The translations under genes were made by a program, and so were the position numbers. The notes under the pieces were generated by a model. That model saw only the letters and a list, made by a program, of their open reading frames with translations, had not been told where the DNA came from and searched no databases. Below are positions 18,131 through 26,225 of a stretch of 64,000 nucleotides of DNA, piece by piece. The stretch comes from Ruminococcaceae bacterium UBA3323 (GTDB taxonomy: Bacteria > Bacillota > Clostridia > Oscillospirales > Acutalibacteraceae). The DNA lies in NCBI GenBank assembly GCA_002361935.1, contig DESD01000021.1:20117-84116 (forward strand), read 5' to 3'. Numbering within the stretch: the stretch's first letter is position 1; every line of letters starts with the position of its first letter.

Positions 18131-18997
18131 TCAGAAAAAAGCAATTAAAGCTACAACATAGGTAAGCGGAATTGTAAAAAGCGATGAATCAAATCTATCC
18201 ATCACCCCGCCGTGCCCCGGGAAGATTTTTCCAAAATCCTTAACGCCAAAGTTTCTTTTTAAAACCGAAGCGCTTAAATCGCCCATCATACCCATAAAGG
18301 AAATCGGAAGACTGCAGAGCAGAAGAATAATGATTGCGCTTGTTTCAAGCTTCGCTTCTGCAAATACATTATAAAGCACAACTGCCACAGCATTCAGAAT
18401 CAAAGAGAAAATCACACCGCATACTGCGCCCTCAACTGTCTTTTTGGGGCTGATGTTCGGGCTCATTTTATGCTTTCCGAAAGCCATTCCGCCAAGCTGC
18501 GCTCCGCTGTCTGTTCCAAGAGCACAGATAAGCCCAAAGAAAATAAGATAAATACCGAACTGCTCATTTTCAAACATATCACGAAGCCTTACAAAAACCG
18601 AAAAGCCATACGGAACAAGCACACTTGCAAAAACTGCAATGGCAACATCCTCAAACTTGGTATATGCATAGCCCTTCAGCATAGCAAGAAGAAAAACAAG
18701 AACAAGCAGAATTACAAAAGCAACATTCGGAACTGCATGTATAACATTACCCCAATACTCTGCTTCAACAAAAGGCAAAAGCACCTTTTCGCTACCGAAA
18801 AACGGAACTGCAGCGGCAAAGGCTGTGCCTGCAATCACAATAAATTTATTTTTAACATTTGCACATTTCATAATTTCATTTGCTGCAACAGCGGATAAAA
18901 ATGCAATCACGGCAACGAAAAGCGGCGTGTTTATCTGCCAAACTACAATTGCAAGCACCGCAAGCAAAACAACTGCTGTAATAATTCTTTTTTTCAT
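18131..18997 (-). CDS. cdsA: Phosphatidate cytidylyltransferase
   Basis: Integral membrane enzyme making CDP-diacylglycerol for phospholipid synthesis. Seven to eight hydrophobic segments are visible across 288 residues. The family signature is complete at the C-terminus: SVLKRNFGVKDFGKIFPGHG followed by GVMDRFDS, near residues 237-265. It sits between uppS and dxr with 10-22-base gaps, the standard Firmicute order. Confidence 0.96.
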   Translation of the reverse strand: MKKRIITAVVLLAVLAIVVWQINTPLFVAVIAFLSAVAANEIMKCANVKNKFIVIAGTAFAAAVPFFGSEKVLLPFVEAEYWGNVIHAVPNVAFVILLVLVFLLAMLKGYAYTKFEDVAIAVFASVLVPYGFSVFVRLRDMFENEQFGIYLIFFGLICALGTDSGAQLGGMAFGKHKMSPNISPKKTVEGAVCGVIFSLILNAVAVVLYNVFAEAKLETSAIIILLLCSLPISFMGMMGDLSASVLKRNFGVKDFGKIFPGHGGVMDRFDSSLFTIPLTYVVALIAFF

Positions 18998-19019
18998 ATT
19001 GAATTCCCCTTATCATTCA

Positions 19020-19736
19020 TTACCCGCCGAAACGGCGATTTCTTTTTTCAAACTCATGAAGCGCCATATGAAGGTCCTCTTCATCAAAATCAGGCCACAG
19101 CACATCACTGTACCAGAATTCGCTGTAAGCTGCCTGCCACAAAAGGAAATTGGAAAGTCTTTCCTCGCCGCTCGGCCTTATTATCAGATCGCATTCCGGC
19201 ATCGTATAAACATTATCACTGATATCCTGCTCGGTTATCTCGGTTTTACCGCCGGCAATAAGCTTATTTACGGCAGATACAATTTCCTGCCTGCCGCCGT
19301 AGTTGATGGCAAGATTCACTACAGTTCCCGTTCTGTCGGCAGTTGTAGCCTCCGCTTCATCCATAAGCTTCAGCAGTTCGGGATGAATGCCCTCTCTTTC
19401 ACCTGCAAATCTGATACGGATATTCCCTGTTTCTGCAATTCTGTCTCTTGCTTCAATAAGAAAATCATAAAAAAGACGCATAAGCGTGTTTACTTCTTCT
19501 TTGGGCCTTTTCCAGTTTTCGGTTGAAAAGGCATAAAAGGTTACCTCTTCAATACCGAGTCTGCCGCATTCCTTACAGATTTTTTCAAACACATCTGCAC
19601 CTGCTCTATGCCCTGCAGTTCTGGGCAAGCCCCTTTTTTTAGCCCATCTGCCGTTACCGTCCATAATAATACCGATATGCTTCGGAAGAACGGTGAATTC
19701 GTCCGTTTTCTTTTCTTTTTTTCTGAATAAAGCCAT
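19020..19736 (-). CDS. uppS: Undecaprenyl diphosphate synthase
   Basis: Cis-prenyltransferase that extends farnesyl diphosphate to C55, the lipid carrier of peptidoglycan synthesis. Motifs are IGIIMDGNGRWAKKRG and AGHRAGADVF near residues 22-48, YAFSTENWKRP near 73, and LIIRPSGEERLSNFLLWQAA near 190. At 238 residues it is full length. It lies downstream of frr behind a 75-base gap that contains a perfect hairpin. Confidence 0.96.
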   Translation of the reverse strand: MALFRKKEKKTDEFTVLPKHIGIIMDGNGRWAKKRGLPRTAGHRAGADVFEKICKECGRLGIEEVTFYAFSTENWKRPKEEVNTLMRLFYDFLIEARDRIAETGNIRIRFAGEREGIHPELLKLMDEAEATTADRTGTVVNLAINYGGRQEIVSAVNKLIAGGKTEITEQDISDNVYTMPECDLIIRPSGEERLSNFLLWQAAYSEFWYSDVLWPDFDEEDLHMALHEFEKRNRRFGG

Positions 19737-19763
19737 AATGTACTCCTTAATAAACGAGAGAAC

Positions 19764-19794
19764 GGCGAAGGAAAATCATCAGAATTCCTTCGCC
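19764..19794 (-). other. Perfect 10-bp hairpin in the frr-uppS gap
   Basis: GGCGAAGGAA at 19764-19773 is answered by TTCCTTCGCC at 19785-19794 with an 11-base loop. The minus-strand transcript would fold the same way. No T run follows, so it is not a classical intrinsic terminator. It may be a pause site, an RNA processing or stability element, or a weak attenuator between frr and uppS. Confidence 0.5.
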
Positions 19795-19811
19795 ATATAA
19801 CACTTAATACT

Positions 19812-20366
19812 TTAGATGGAAAGGATTTCCTGTTCCTTTTTCTTTTCCATCTCTTCAGACTGCTTTACATAGCTGTCTGTAATATCCTGAAGCTTTTTTT
19901 CTCCGTCTTTCTGATCATCCTCGGTAATTTCATTGTTCTTTTTAAGCTTCTTTAAATCATCCATAGCATCACGGCGAACATTTCTTATAGCAACCTTTGC
20001 TTCCTCACCGCGCTTGGAAATATCCTTAACAAGCTCTTTACGGCGATCCTCTGTAAGAGGAGGGAAGGAAAGGCGGATAACCTTACCGTCATTGCTTGGA
20101 TTAATTCCGATATCAGAAGTATTGATTGCCTTTTCAATTTCTTTCAGCGTGCTTGCATCCCAAGGCTGAATCATAAGCATTCTTGGTTCGGGAACGCTGA
20201 TAGCTGCCATCTGGTTAATCGGAGTTGCACAGCCATAATAATCAACCATAACCTTATCAAGAACAGCCGGATTGGCTCTGCCTGCACGAATTGTTTTATA
20301 ATCTCTTTCCAATGCATCAAGGCATTTTTCCATTTTTTCTTTTGTTTTCGCAAATAAAGCTTCCAT
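19812..20366 (-). CDS. frr: Ribosome recycling factor
   Basis: Splits post-termination ribosomes together with EF-G and IF3. The 184 residues show the two-domain RRF pattern: AIRAGRANPAVLDKV-like segment near 27-43 (here TIRAGRANPAVLDKV), YYGCATPINQMAAISVPEPR, then DGKVIRLSFPPLTEDRRKEL near 96-115 and a long helical C-terminus rich in Lys and Glu. It lies 14 bases after pyrH, its usual partner. Confidence 0.97.
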   Translation of the reverse strand: MEALFAKTKEKMEKCLDALERDYKTIRAGRANPAVLDKVMVDYYGCATPINQMAAISVPEPRMLMIQPWDASTLKEIEKAINTSDIGINPSNDGKVIRLSFPPLTEDRRKELVKDISKRGEEAKVAIRNVRRDAMDDLKKLKKNNEITEDDQKDGEKKLQDITDSYVKQSEEMEKKKEQEILSI

Positions 20367-20380
20367 AAAATTTACCTCAC

Positions 20381-21091
20381 TTAATTATTCTGCACAAGTG
20401 TGCCTATCGTTTCGCCGCAAACGGCTTTGCAAATATTTTCCGGATCATCAAGGTTGAATACAAGGATTGACATATCATTATCCTTACAAAGTGAAAATGC
20501 AGTTGAATCCATAACCTTTAAATCACGGTTAATAACCTCACGGAATGACACGGTATCATATTTAACAGCATCACTGAATTTATTAGGATCCTTATCATAA
20601 ACGCCATCTACATTCGTAGCCTTAAACAGAACATCGGCGTTAATTTCAACACTGCGAAGTGCAGCAGCAGTATCTGTTGAGAAAAACGGAGAGCCGGTTC
20701 CGCATCCGAAAATAACAATTCTGCCCTTTTCAAAATGACGTATAGCCTTATTTCTGATATACGGCTCTGCAATCTGGCGCATTTCAATAGCGGTCTGCAC
20801 TCTTACATCAGCGCCAAGCTGTTCAAGAGCATCCGAAAGCGCAAGAGCATTCATAGAGGTTGCAAGCATACCGATATGGTCTGCTCTTGTTCTATCCATA
20901 CCCTCACTTGTTCTGCCTCTCCAAAAGTTGCCTCCGCCGACTACAATACCGACCTCAACGCCCATATCGGCAACCTTTTTAACCGACCTGCATATTTTTA
21001 CAACAGTGTCATTATCAATACCTGTTCCTTTTTCGCCTGCAAGAACCTCGCCTGAAAGCTTCAGCAAAATTCTTTTATAAGCAATACCCAT
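20381..21091 (-). CDS. pyrH: UMP kinase
   Basis: Phosphorylates UMP to UDP with ATP. It belongs to the amino-acid kinase family and is hexameric and allosteric in bacteria. Motifs are [13 protein letters not shown] at the start, [14 protein letters not shown] near 50, and [19 protein letters not shown] near 130. ATG 21091 was chosen because GGAGG lies 7 bases upstream. An in-frame ATG at 21109 precedes that Shine-Dalgarno site and is unlikely. First gene of the pyrH-frr-uppS-cdsA-dxr-rseP-ispG-polC series. The gene usually found before it, tsf, is 7.8 kb away. Confidence 0.96.
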   Translation of the reverse strand: MGIAYKRILLKLSGEVLAGEKGTGIDNDTVVKICRSVKKVADMGVEVGIVVGGGNFWRGRTSEGMDRTRADHIGMLATSMNALALSDALEQLGADVRVQTAIEMRQIAEPYIRNKAIRHFEKGRIVIFGCGTGSPFFSTDTAAALRSVEINADVLFKATNVDGVYDKDPNKFSDAVKYDTVSFREVINRDLKVMDSTAFSLCKDNDMSILVFNLDDPENICKAVCGETIGTLVQNN

Positions 21092-21178
21092 TTTTATACC
21101 TCCGTGCAAATGGAAAGTTCCTTTTGTATTATCTATATATTAATATATTTTATAAATAAAGTAAATAGTAATATAAGA

Positions 21179-21204
21179 AAAAGGCAGTAAATTTACCGCC
21201 TTTT
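21179..21204 (-). terminator. Intrinsic terminator after the SGNH hydrolase gene
   Basis: A 26-base palindrome in which AAAAGGC(A/G)GTAAA is answered by its complement with one G-T pair, followed on the minus strand by a T-rich run. It lies 9 bases beyond the hydrolase stop and closes the accessory block before pyrH. Confidence 0.75.
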
Positions 21205-21213
21205 AACATTTCT

Positions 21214-21849
21214 TTAATAACTGTCGAGCCTTTTCAACACTTCCTCTGCAATGAATTTATGCCCTAAACTTGTTGGATGAATGCCGTCAACAGCTAATTC
21301 AGCAGGGGAAATCTTTTTTTGCACTTCATTAAACATTTGCTGCAAATCAATAATCTCTGCGCTGTTTGCGGCAGCCATATCTGCAAGCTTTCGGCGGTAT
21401 TCATCAAGCACCTTATGAAACGGTTCTTTTTCTTTTACCGAATCAATCATAAACGGCAAAAGAACAAGCAGCTTTGTGTTTTTTAGCTCTGCATTCAGCC
21501 TTCTGTATAGTTCTTTCATATGCGGCTCCATAGGCCGTAAAAGAGGGGGATACTGTTCGGGCACATAATTTTCCCACGCATCATTTACCCCAATGAGCAT
21601 AACAATAATATCGGGCTTAAGATTTATGCAATCCTTTGTAAGCCTGTCGTAAATATGATACGTTCTGTTGGATGCTATGCCTTTATAAAAGAATTTCAGA
21701 TTTTTATATGTCTTTTTCAGCTCTTTGGAAACCTGTAAAGCATAAACCCTTGACCCATGAATTTTATATGCAAACCGCCGGTTAAATTTTATATCGGTAA
21801 TACTGTCTCCCAGAAATAAAATTCTGCAGCCGTCCTTAATTTCAATCAT
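21214..21849 (-). CDS. SGNH/GDSL-family hydrolase
   Basis: Esterase or lipase-like hydrolase of 211 residues. Block I is ILFLGDSITDIKF (catalytic Ser near residue 15), block III is MLIGVNDAWEN near 85, and block V is VDGIHPTSLGHKFIA near 190 with the catalytic Asp and His. There is no signal peptide, so the protein is predicted to be intracellular, like many Clostridial acyl-esterases that deacetylate imported sugars. The substrate is unknown. It lies 20 bases after the NUDIX gene and is probably transcribed with it. Confidence 0.9.
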   Translation of the reverse strand: MIEIKDGCRILFLGDSITDIKFNRRFAYKIHGSRVYALQVSKELKKTYKNLKFFYKGIASNRTYHIYDRLTKDCINLKPDIIVMLIGVNDAWENYVPEQYPPLLRPMEPHMKELYRRLNAELKNTKLLVLLPFMIDSVKEKEPFHKVLDEYRRKLADMAAANSAEIIDLQQMFNEVQKKISPAELAVDGIHPTSLGHKFIAEEVLKRLDSY

Positions 21850-21869
21850 ATCATCTGCTCCTCAAATAC

Positions 21870-22331
21870 TCAATATAACTTATTGACCCAATCACCGTTT
21901 TCTTTAACCGATATAAATTCGCTTAAATGATCATCATCAAAAACCCTGAACATCATATCAAAGCCTTCTGCCAATTTATAATTCTTCAAAGCCTCTTTCT
22001 TTATCCAGAAAACCTCTCCCTCATTTGATGAACGAAGATTTCCGCTGAATTCATTTGTTTTATAAAGCAAAACGATGTATCTTGATTTTTTGGACCATTT
22101 CCAATGCTTTATCCCGCACAGCCTTGGATTTTTAATATCAAGCCCGGTTTCTTCCTTAATCTCTCTGATAACGGAATCATTAAAGCTCTCGTCATGCTCT
22201 ATATGACCGCCGGGAAAGGTAACGCCGCCCCAGCTTCTTCCGATTTTATCCTGAACAAGAATATTGCCGTTATTGTCATAAATCATACACATATTTGTGA
22301 GCACTGTTTTTTCTTTCGCTTCCAATTCCAT
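21870..22331 (-). CDS. NUDIX hydrolase
   Basis: The NUDIX box GGHIEHDESFNDSVIREIKE followed by ETGLDI is complete near residues 42-66 and the fold around it (LTNMCMIYDNNGNILVQDK) matches the 8-oxo-dGTP diphosphatase-like group of Clostridia. Specificity cannot be read. The ATG at 22331 is preferred. A more upstream in-frame ATG at 22370 lies inside a promoter-like TTGCAA (22370-22365), 17 bases, TAACAT (22347-22342), which would leave a very short leader. The start is therefore uncertain. Confidence 0.88.
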   Translation of the reverse strand: MELEAKEKTVLTNMCMIYDNNGNILVQDKIGRSWGGVTFPGGHIEHDESFNDSVIREIKEETGLDIKNPRLCGIKHWKWSKKSRYIVLLYKTNEFSGNLRSSNEGEVFWIKKEALKNYKLAEGFDMMFRVFDDDHLSEFISVKENGDWVNKLY

Positions 22332-22378
22332 CACCAAATTAATGTTAACATAAAATTCCCTTATTTGCAAACAAAAAA

Positions 22379-22395
22379 GCAGGTCATCAACCTGC
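22379..22395 (-). terminator. Intrinsic terminator after the regulator/partner gene pair
   Basis: The minus strand reads GCAGG, a 7-base loop, CCTGC, then six T. It lies about 27 bases past the stop of the 80-residue protein gene and before the NUDIX gene. Confidence 0.75.
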
Positions 22396-22421
22396 CTTTT
22401 TGTTATTTAATTTACTGCTTA

Positions 22422-22664
22422 TCACAATGTGACATACATTTCAAAACCATAAACTGTATTCATACTGAAAACAGTTAATCTTTTATTTCGTTTTATCTCT
22501 CTTTTCAATTTTTTGCAAAAAGAATAAACACTTTTTGCAGTAATATATATTTTTGCTTTTTTTAATTTTAAAGAAATTACAAGTGCAGTAAAAGAATTCA
22601 GTACAATACAATATGGCAGCCTGATTTTTATTTTAAATCTGCCGTTGGTGATTAAAATTTTCAT
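22422..22664 (-). CDS. Small conserved-looking protein, partner of the XRE regulator
   Basis: An 80-residue basic protein of unknown function. It begins KILITNGRFKIKIRLPYCIV and ends RLTVFSMNTVYGFEMYVTL. Both ends resemble parts of the C-terminal domain of the upstream regulator (NVLSQSGDNINVKLPVTLL and IVNVVSQNGDVIKVYAE), so the two appear to share the SHOCT-like (DUF2089-type) beta-sheet unit. The start overlaps the regulator stop as ATGA. The coding region is very AT-rich and contains a 9-bp inverted repeat at 22514-22539. Its membership in a recognised family is inferred from pattern only. Confidence 0.65.
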   Translation of the reverse strand: MKILITNGRFKIKIRLPYCIVLNSFTALVISLKLKKAKIYITAKSVYSFCKKLKREIKRNKRLTVFSMNTVYGFEMYVTL

Positions 22665-23224
22665 ATATCCTCGCGTTCTGCATAAACCTTAATCACATCG
22701 CCGTTTTGAGAAACAACATTTACAATTTCGCCCATAACACCGCTGTCAACAAGTTTAAAAATCATATCAAAATCTATTTTACTTAAATCAATACCGCCCA
22801 CTGCAGCATTATTGATTTTTACATTTTCAAAAAGGCCCTTAATCGGTTCAAGCAAAGTAACGGGCAGTTTTACATTGATATTATCGCCACTCTGAGACAG
22901 AACATTTACCTTAATAAACATATTGCCGCTACCTGAATCTTTTCTTGAAAGATTTTCGTTAGCCTCTGTATTTTGTTCAGACTTTTCAGTATCGGGATTA
23001 TTTGCTTTTTCATGAACCGCATTAAAGTCATCTGTACATAAAAGCTCATCAACTGTTTTACCGTACAATTTTGCAATTTCAGGCAAAAGCATAATATCAG
23101 GGCAGGACAAATCATTTTCCCACTTTGATACAGCCTGAGGTGAAACGCCAAGACGAACAGCTATTTCCTCCTGTGTAAAGCCGGACTTTTTTCTCATATA
23201 ATTTAATTTTTCTCCAAGTGTCAT
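22661..23224 (-). CDS. XRE-family regulator with SHOCT-like C-terminal domain
   Basis: Residues 1-60 are a helix-turn-helix (LGEKLNYMRKKSGFTQEEIA, RLGVSPQAVSKWENDLSCPD). A Ser/Asn/Glu-rich linker runs to about 100. The C-terminal part (NVLSQSGDNINVKLPVTLLE, GGIDLSKIDFDMIFKL, IVNVVSQNGDVIKVYAE) matches SHOCT-like domains found in small bacterial envelope-stress proteins. ATG 23224 was chosen over 23242 because AAAGGAAA lies 8 bases upstream. It probably controls its own transcription and that of its downstream partner. The signal it senses is unknown. Confidence 0.85.
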   Translation of the reverse strand: MTLGEKLNYMRKKSGFTQEEIAVRLGVSPQAVSKWENDLSCPDIMLLPEIAKLYGKTVDELLCTDDFNAVHEKANNPDTEKSEQNTEANENLSRKDSGSGNMFIKVNVLSQSGDNINVKLPVTLLEPIKGLFENVKINNAAVGGIDLSKIDFDMIFKLVDSGVMGEIVNVVSQNGDVIKVYAEREDI

Positions 23225-23378
23225 TTTGTGATTTCCTTTCATCCATAAAATAATTGATGCACCAATTTCAATAACAATCTAACACACAAAATCGGTTGAT
23301 GAAAGCAACTTAAGGTTGAAATTTGTTCTTACAACTATTGGTTGTTTTATCAACCATTAGTTTAGCGCACTTTTTCAG

Positions 23379-23690
23379 CTAATCTTCAACATATTCCAAA
23401 AATATTTTCTTTTCAAAAGCACCATTTTTGATTTCTTTTTGTTCCTTTAATTTTAATATTTCATCAAAACTGCTGCCCTTTGCTTTTGCAAGATATTCAA
23501 CCACTTCAAGAATATCTGCAAGTTCCATAAGTTCCTCACTATCAATGAATTCATTTGTTTCTTCGATAAGCTTTGTTTTCAGTTCCCACAAATATTTCTC
23601 ATCATCAAGGATGGATGTATGCGGTATTTCACCGTTTTTTCTTATGATATCAGGTATATTATCCCTTACTAATTTATTGTAAACTCTCAT
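23379..23690 (-). CDS. MazG-like nucleoside triphosphate pyrophosphohydrolase
   Basis: A 103-residue protein opening with VYNKLVRDNIPDIIRKNG, the usual start of a small all-alpha NTP-pyrophosphatase family. The metal-binding acidic residues follow in LIEETNEFIDSEELMELADI near 40-60. Such proteins clean the nucleotide pool, but the substrate here is not known. It is distinct from HisE of the histidine operon. It lies 23 bases after the GNAT gene and ends the DUF3592-MmcQ-GNAT-MazG series. Confidence 0.88.
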   Translation of the reverse strand: MRVYNKLVRDNIPDIIRKNGEIPHTSILDDEKYLWELKTKLIEETNEFIDSEELMELADILEVVEYLAKAKGSSFDEILKLKEQKEIKNGAFEKKIFLEYVED

Positions 23691-23713
23691 ATTTTACCCT
23701 TCCTTGACAAACA

Positions 23714-24151
23714 TTATTTAAGCCTTTGAATATAGCCTGTTTTTTCAAATCTGTTATAGCCGTTTTTCTGATAAAACTTATGTGTACTTCGCTTTTTCGA
23801 GCCTGTTAACAGCATCATTTTATAACAATGATTATCAACGGCTATCTGTTTTGCAAAAGAAAGGCAGGCAGATGCCAGACCGAGCTTTCTGCATGCTTTA
23901 TCCGTAACAACATTTTCAATTAAAGCATACGGCTGCTGGTTATGCGTTAAGTTAGGTATAATAACGCAAACACAAGAGGACACAATTTTTCCCCTTTCCT
24001 CTGCTACAATGATATGATGATTTTCATCTGCCAGTATTTTATTGAATACCGCAATATTTTTATCATTATTTTCAATCGGTTTGTTGTTGTGTAAATGCGT
24101 ATACAATTCACTTAAACCATCAAAATCATTCTCATTAATTTCTCTTATCAT
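23714..24151 (-). CDS. GNAT-family N-acetyltransferase
   Basis: 145 residues with the acetyl-CoA-binding pattern VVTDKACRKLGLASACLSFA near 85-104 and a C-terminal FYQKNGYNRFEKTGY. The fold-level call is secure. The acceptor is unknown. The ATG overlaps the stop of the MmcQ-like gene by four bases. Confidence 0.9.
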   Translation of the reverse strand: MIREINENDFDGLSELYTHLHNNKPIENNDKNIAVFNKILADENHHIIVAEERGKIVSSCVCVIIPNLTHNQQPYALIENVVTDKACRKLGLASACLSFAKQIAVDNHCYKMMLLTGSKKRSTHKFYQKNGYNRFEKTGYIQRLK

Positions 24152-24516
24152 AATTCCTCAAGCTCTTTCTGAATATATTTGGGAAGCTTTGAAATAACAT
24201 GGCTATAGCTATGGTCTATCATTTCTTTTACTGCATCATCAGCCAAAATGTTATCCAGCGGAAGCGTATTAAAATACGGCTGCTGAACAGGCGGACAATG
24301 CCAACCCCTTACAACAATATCGGGATAAAGCTTTCTGTAGAATTCACCGGTTAATCGGTCACAATTAAAGGTTGCCGTATTCCTTCCTTTCAGCTTGAAA
24401 AACTGAGCAAATATTTTACCCTTTACTTTAATTACGGTAACCTCATCACCAAAGGGATAATCCTCATACGCACCACTTTTGCTTAAACAGTATGCAATAA
24501 AATCCTGCGGTTCCAT
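24148..24516 (-). CDS. MmcQ/YjbR family protein
   Basis: 122 residues beginning with AYCLSKSGAYEDYPFGDEVT and containing the VKGKIFAQF, CDRLTGEFYRKLYP and VRGWHCPPVQQPYF stretches of the MmcQ/YjbR family, a CyaY-like fold often annotated as DNA-binding. Actual function unknown. It sits in a four-gene unit with DUF3592, GNAT and MazG-like genes. Confidence 0.88.
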   Translation of the reverse strand: MEPQDFIAYCLSKSGAYEDYPFGDEVTVIKVKGKIFAQFFKLKGRNTATFNCDRLTGEFYRKLYPDIVVRGWHCPPVQQPYFNTLPLDNILADDAVKEMIDHSYSHVISKLPKYIQKELEEL

Positions 24517-24531
24517 ATAGCTTTCCTCAAT

Positions 24532-25248
24532 TCATCCATGATAAATAACATTATCATTCAGTTTATAATTTTCATGAAACAAGCCTGTTGTATCTACATA
24601 GTAATTGTTCATATTGTTTGGCTCATAATATACCTTAACGGTTTGTCCGATACAGTCTGCACTTACATTTTCCCACACATTATCACTTTTGAACCTATGT
24701 ATCTTTACACCGTCATCATAGTCAGCCTCAATGATAAACGGATATCTGCGGTTAACAGATATTCCGGTATTTTCATAAAATCTTATCACTTCAGCATTTA
24801 TCACAAGACCATTTTGAAGCAGATGCCTGCGTTTTGCATTTTTATTTTTTTGCTTGATAATCAGTACAATTGATGCTATCAGAAAGGCTACACCTAACAA
24901 GCCAAAAACCAAGCACAAAACAACAGGCATTTCGTTCTTGATTTCCTTCGGATTATCAGGATTATAATAAACATCTACACTGTCGCCGATATCCCATGAG
25001 GAATTGTAAGAATTCATTTTATCGGTATATTCTTTACCATCAGCAACATATTTAACCACCGTTTTTGTATGCTTATCATTATCGGAACCACGATAAACTT
25101 CAAAATCAATGATTTCCGCTTTAACGGAAATGCAGGTGTTTCTTATATTGATATTTATTGCTGTAAATACGGCGGACAGAGATGTATATATAATTCCGAT
25201 AATCAGAAATACAAGGATACACAGCTTCATCGGTTTTATTTTTTTCAT
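24532..25248 (-). CDS. DUF3592 membrane protein
   Basis: About 238 residues. A hydrophobic segment near 9-30 and a second near 115-137 flank a beta-rich extracytoplasmic domain with the DUF3592 pattern (VKAEIIDFEVYRGSDN, DIGDSVDVYYNPDNPKEIKN). A second soluble part after residue 145 repeats the theme (VKVYYEPNNMNNYYVD). Function unknown. ATG 25248 was chosen for the GGTGA six bases upstream. It has its own promoter. Confidence 0.85.
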   Translation of the reverse strand: MKKIKPMKLCILVFLIIGIIYTSLSAVFTAININIRNTCISVKAEIIDFEVYRGSDNDKHTKTVVKYVADGKEYTDKMNSYNSSWDIGDSVDVYYNPDNPKEIKNEMPVVLCLVFGLLGVAFLIASIVLIIKQKNKNAKRRHLLQNGLVINAEVIRFYENTGISVNRRYPFIIEADYDDGVKIHRFKSDNVWENVSADCIGQTVKVYYEPNNMNNYYVDTTGLFHENYKLNDNVIYHG

Positions 25249-25264
25249 AATCATCACCAAATTT

Positions 25265-25293
25265 ATAGTAACACACTGCCTGTTTTATTGCAA
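25265..25293 (-). promoter_or_regulatory. Promoter of the DUF3592-MmcQ-GNAT-MazG unit
   Basis: The minus strand reads TTGCAA (25293-25288), 17 bases, TACTAT (25270-25265). It lies 17 bases before the DUF3592 start codon and just after a terminator, which makes this four-gene set an independent unit. Confidence 0.6.
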
Positions 25294-25298
25294 CAAAA

Positions 25299-25326
25299 AG
25301 AGCAGGCAAAAGCCTGCTTGCTCTTT
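25299..25326 (-). terminator. Intrinsic terminator after the repeat-bearing membrane protein gene
   Basis: The minus strand has AGCAGGC, a TTTT loop, GCCTGCT and then CTTTTT. It starts 4 bases after the stop codon at 25330. The core stem matches the terminators at 26226-26250 and 22379-22395. Confidence 0.85.
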
Positions 25327-25329
25327 GCA

Positions 25330-26118
25330 CTATTTAACTAAATCATTCCATTTCCTTTGAAAAAACATAAATTCCCTTACGAATTTTGGAAAAACAACAT
25401 TTCCCTTTTCATCCCAATAAACATCCCAAATATAATCATAATATAAATTGCCATTATCATCATAGATTAAAAAGATATCGCTATAATGTATGCTTTCGGA
25501 ATCATAATCGAAAATGCATAAATCACCATCCTGATTTATACAGTATAAATAATCTTCCATTTTGTATTCTTTTCCACTTTCTATTGAAACAAGCGTATCA
25601 AACCGATCATCAACCCATTTATAGCTGTTTCCATTTTCATCATAGTACAAAAAGTTCATATCTTTATATAGATATTTATTTCCCTTTTTATCATATATTA
25701 CTTTATTATTCAGATCATCAACAGTTGTTTGAGGATTAAGCGTATGTTCAAATTCACCTGTATTAGATAAATTATAACAAATTGCACCACTATAAGATAA
25801 AGCAATCAGAATTATAGAAAACACTAAAAAAATATTTTTAGATTTGTATCGTTTAACTGTTTTATTTTTACGATTAACAACAGCATAAATGATAGGGATA
25901 ATAACACCAAAAAGAAAAGTTAATAAAGACCAAAGAAATCTGTATTTTACCTCTCTTTCCTTTGCACTTGAATGAATAGTAAGACAAAGAAAAATTCTGT
26001 ATAAAGCAAAAGAAACAAACCATAAGCCAAGATAAAACATCTGAAAACTGCTGGCAGTTACCAAGTCATAAAAATTAAAAGTCCAAAAATAATCTGAAAA
26101 CAAAGAAAACATAATCAT
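25330..26118 (-). CDS. Membrane protein with YD-type tandem repeats, function unknown
   Basis: About 262 residues. Three hydrophobic segments lie in the first 120 residues, then a hydrophilic C-terminal half. That half contains five related beta-hairpin units: IYDKKGNKYLY, YYDENGNSYKW, CINQDGDLCIF, IYDDNGNLYYD and YWDEKGNVVF, all of the form aromatic-x-Asp/Asn-x-x-Gly-Asn/Asp. It has no family I can name. The ATG at 26118 follows AGGTGGGGG. It has its own promoter and terminator. The DNA is visibly AT-rich compared with the flanking operons. Confidence 0.7.
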   Translation of the reverse strand: MIMFSLFSDYFWTFNFYDLVTASSFQMFYLGLWFVSFALYRIFLCLTIHSSAKEREVKYRFLWSLLTFLFGVIIPIIYAVVNRKNKTVKRYKSKNIFLVFSIILIALSYSGAICYNLSNTGEFEHTLNPQTTVDDLNNKVIYDKKGNKYLYKDMNFLYYDENGNSYKWVDDRFDTLVSIESGKEYKMEDYLYCINQDGDLCIFDYDSESIHYSDIFLIYDDNGNLYYDYIWDVYWDEKGNVVFPKFVREFMFFQRKWNDLVK

Positions 26119-26141
26119 TTTCACCCCCACCTTTCAATCTC

Positions 26142-26170
26142 ATATTCTCACATAATCTAAAAAATGTAAA
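26142..26170 (-). promoter_or_regulatory. Promoter of the repeat-bearing membrane protein gene
   Basis: The minus strand reads TTTACA (26170-26165), 17 bases, GAATAT (26147-26142), about 24 bases before the start codon. Confidence 0.5.
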
Positions 26171-26225
26171 TAATTTTCAGATTATTTTATAATTCGTTTT
26201 AGTTTAATTTAGAAACAATTAAGAA

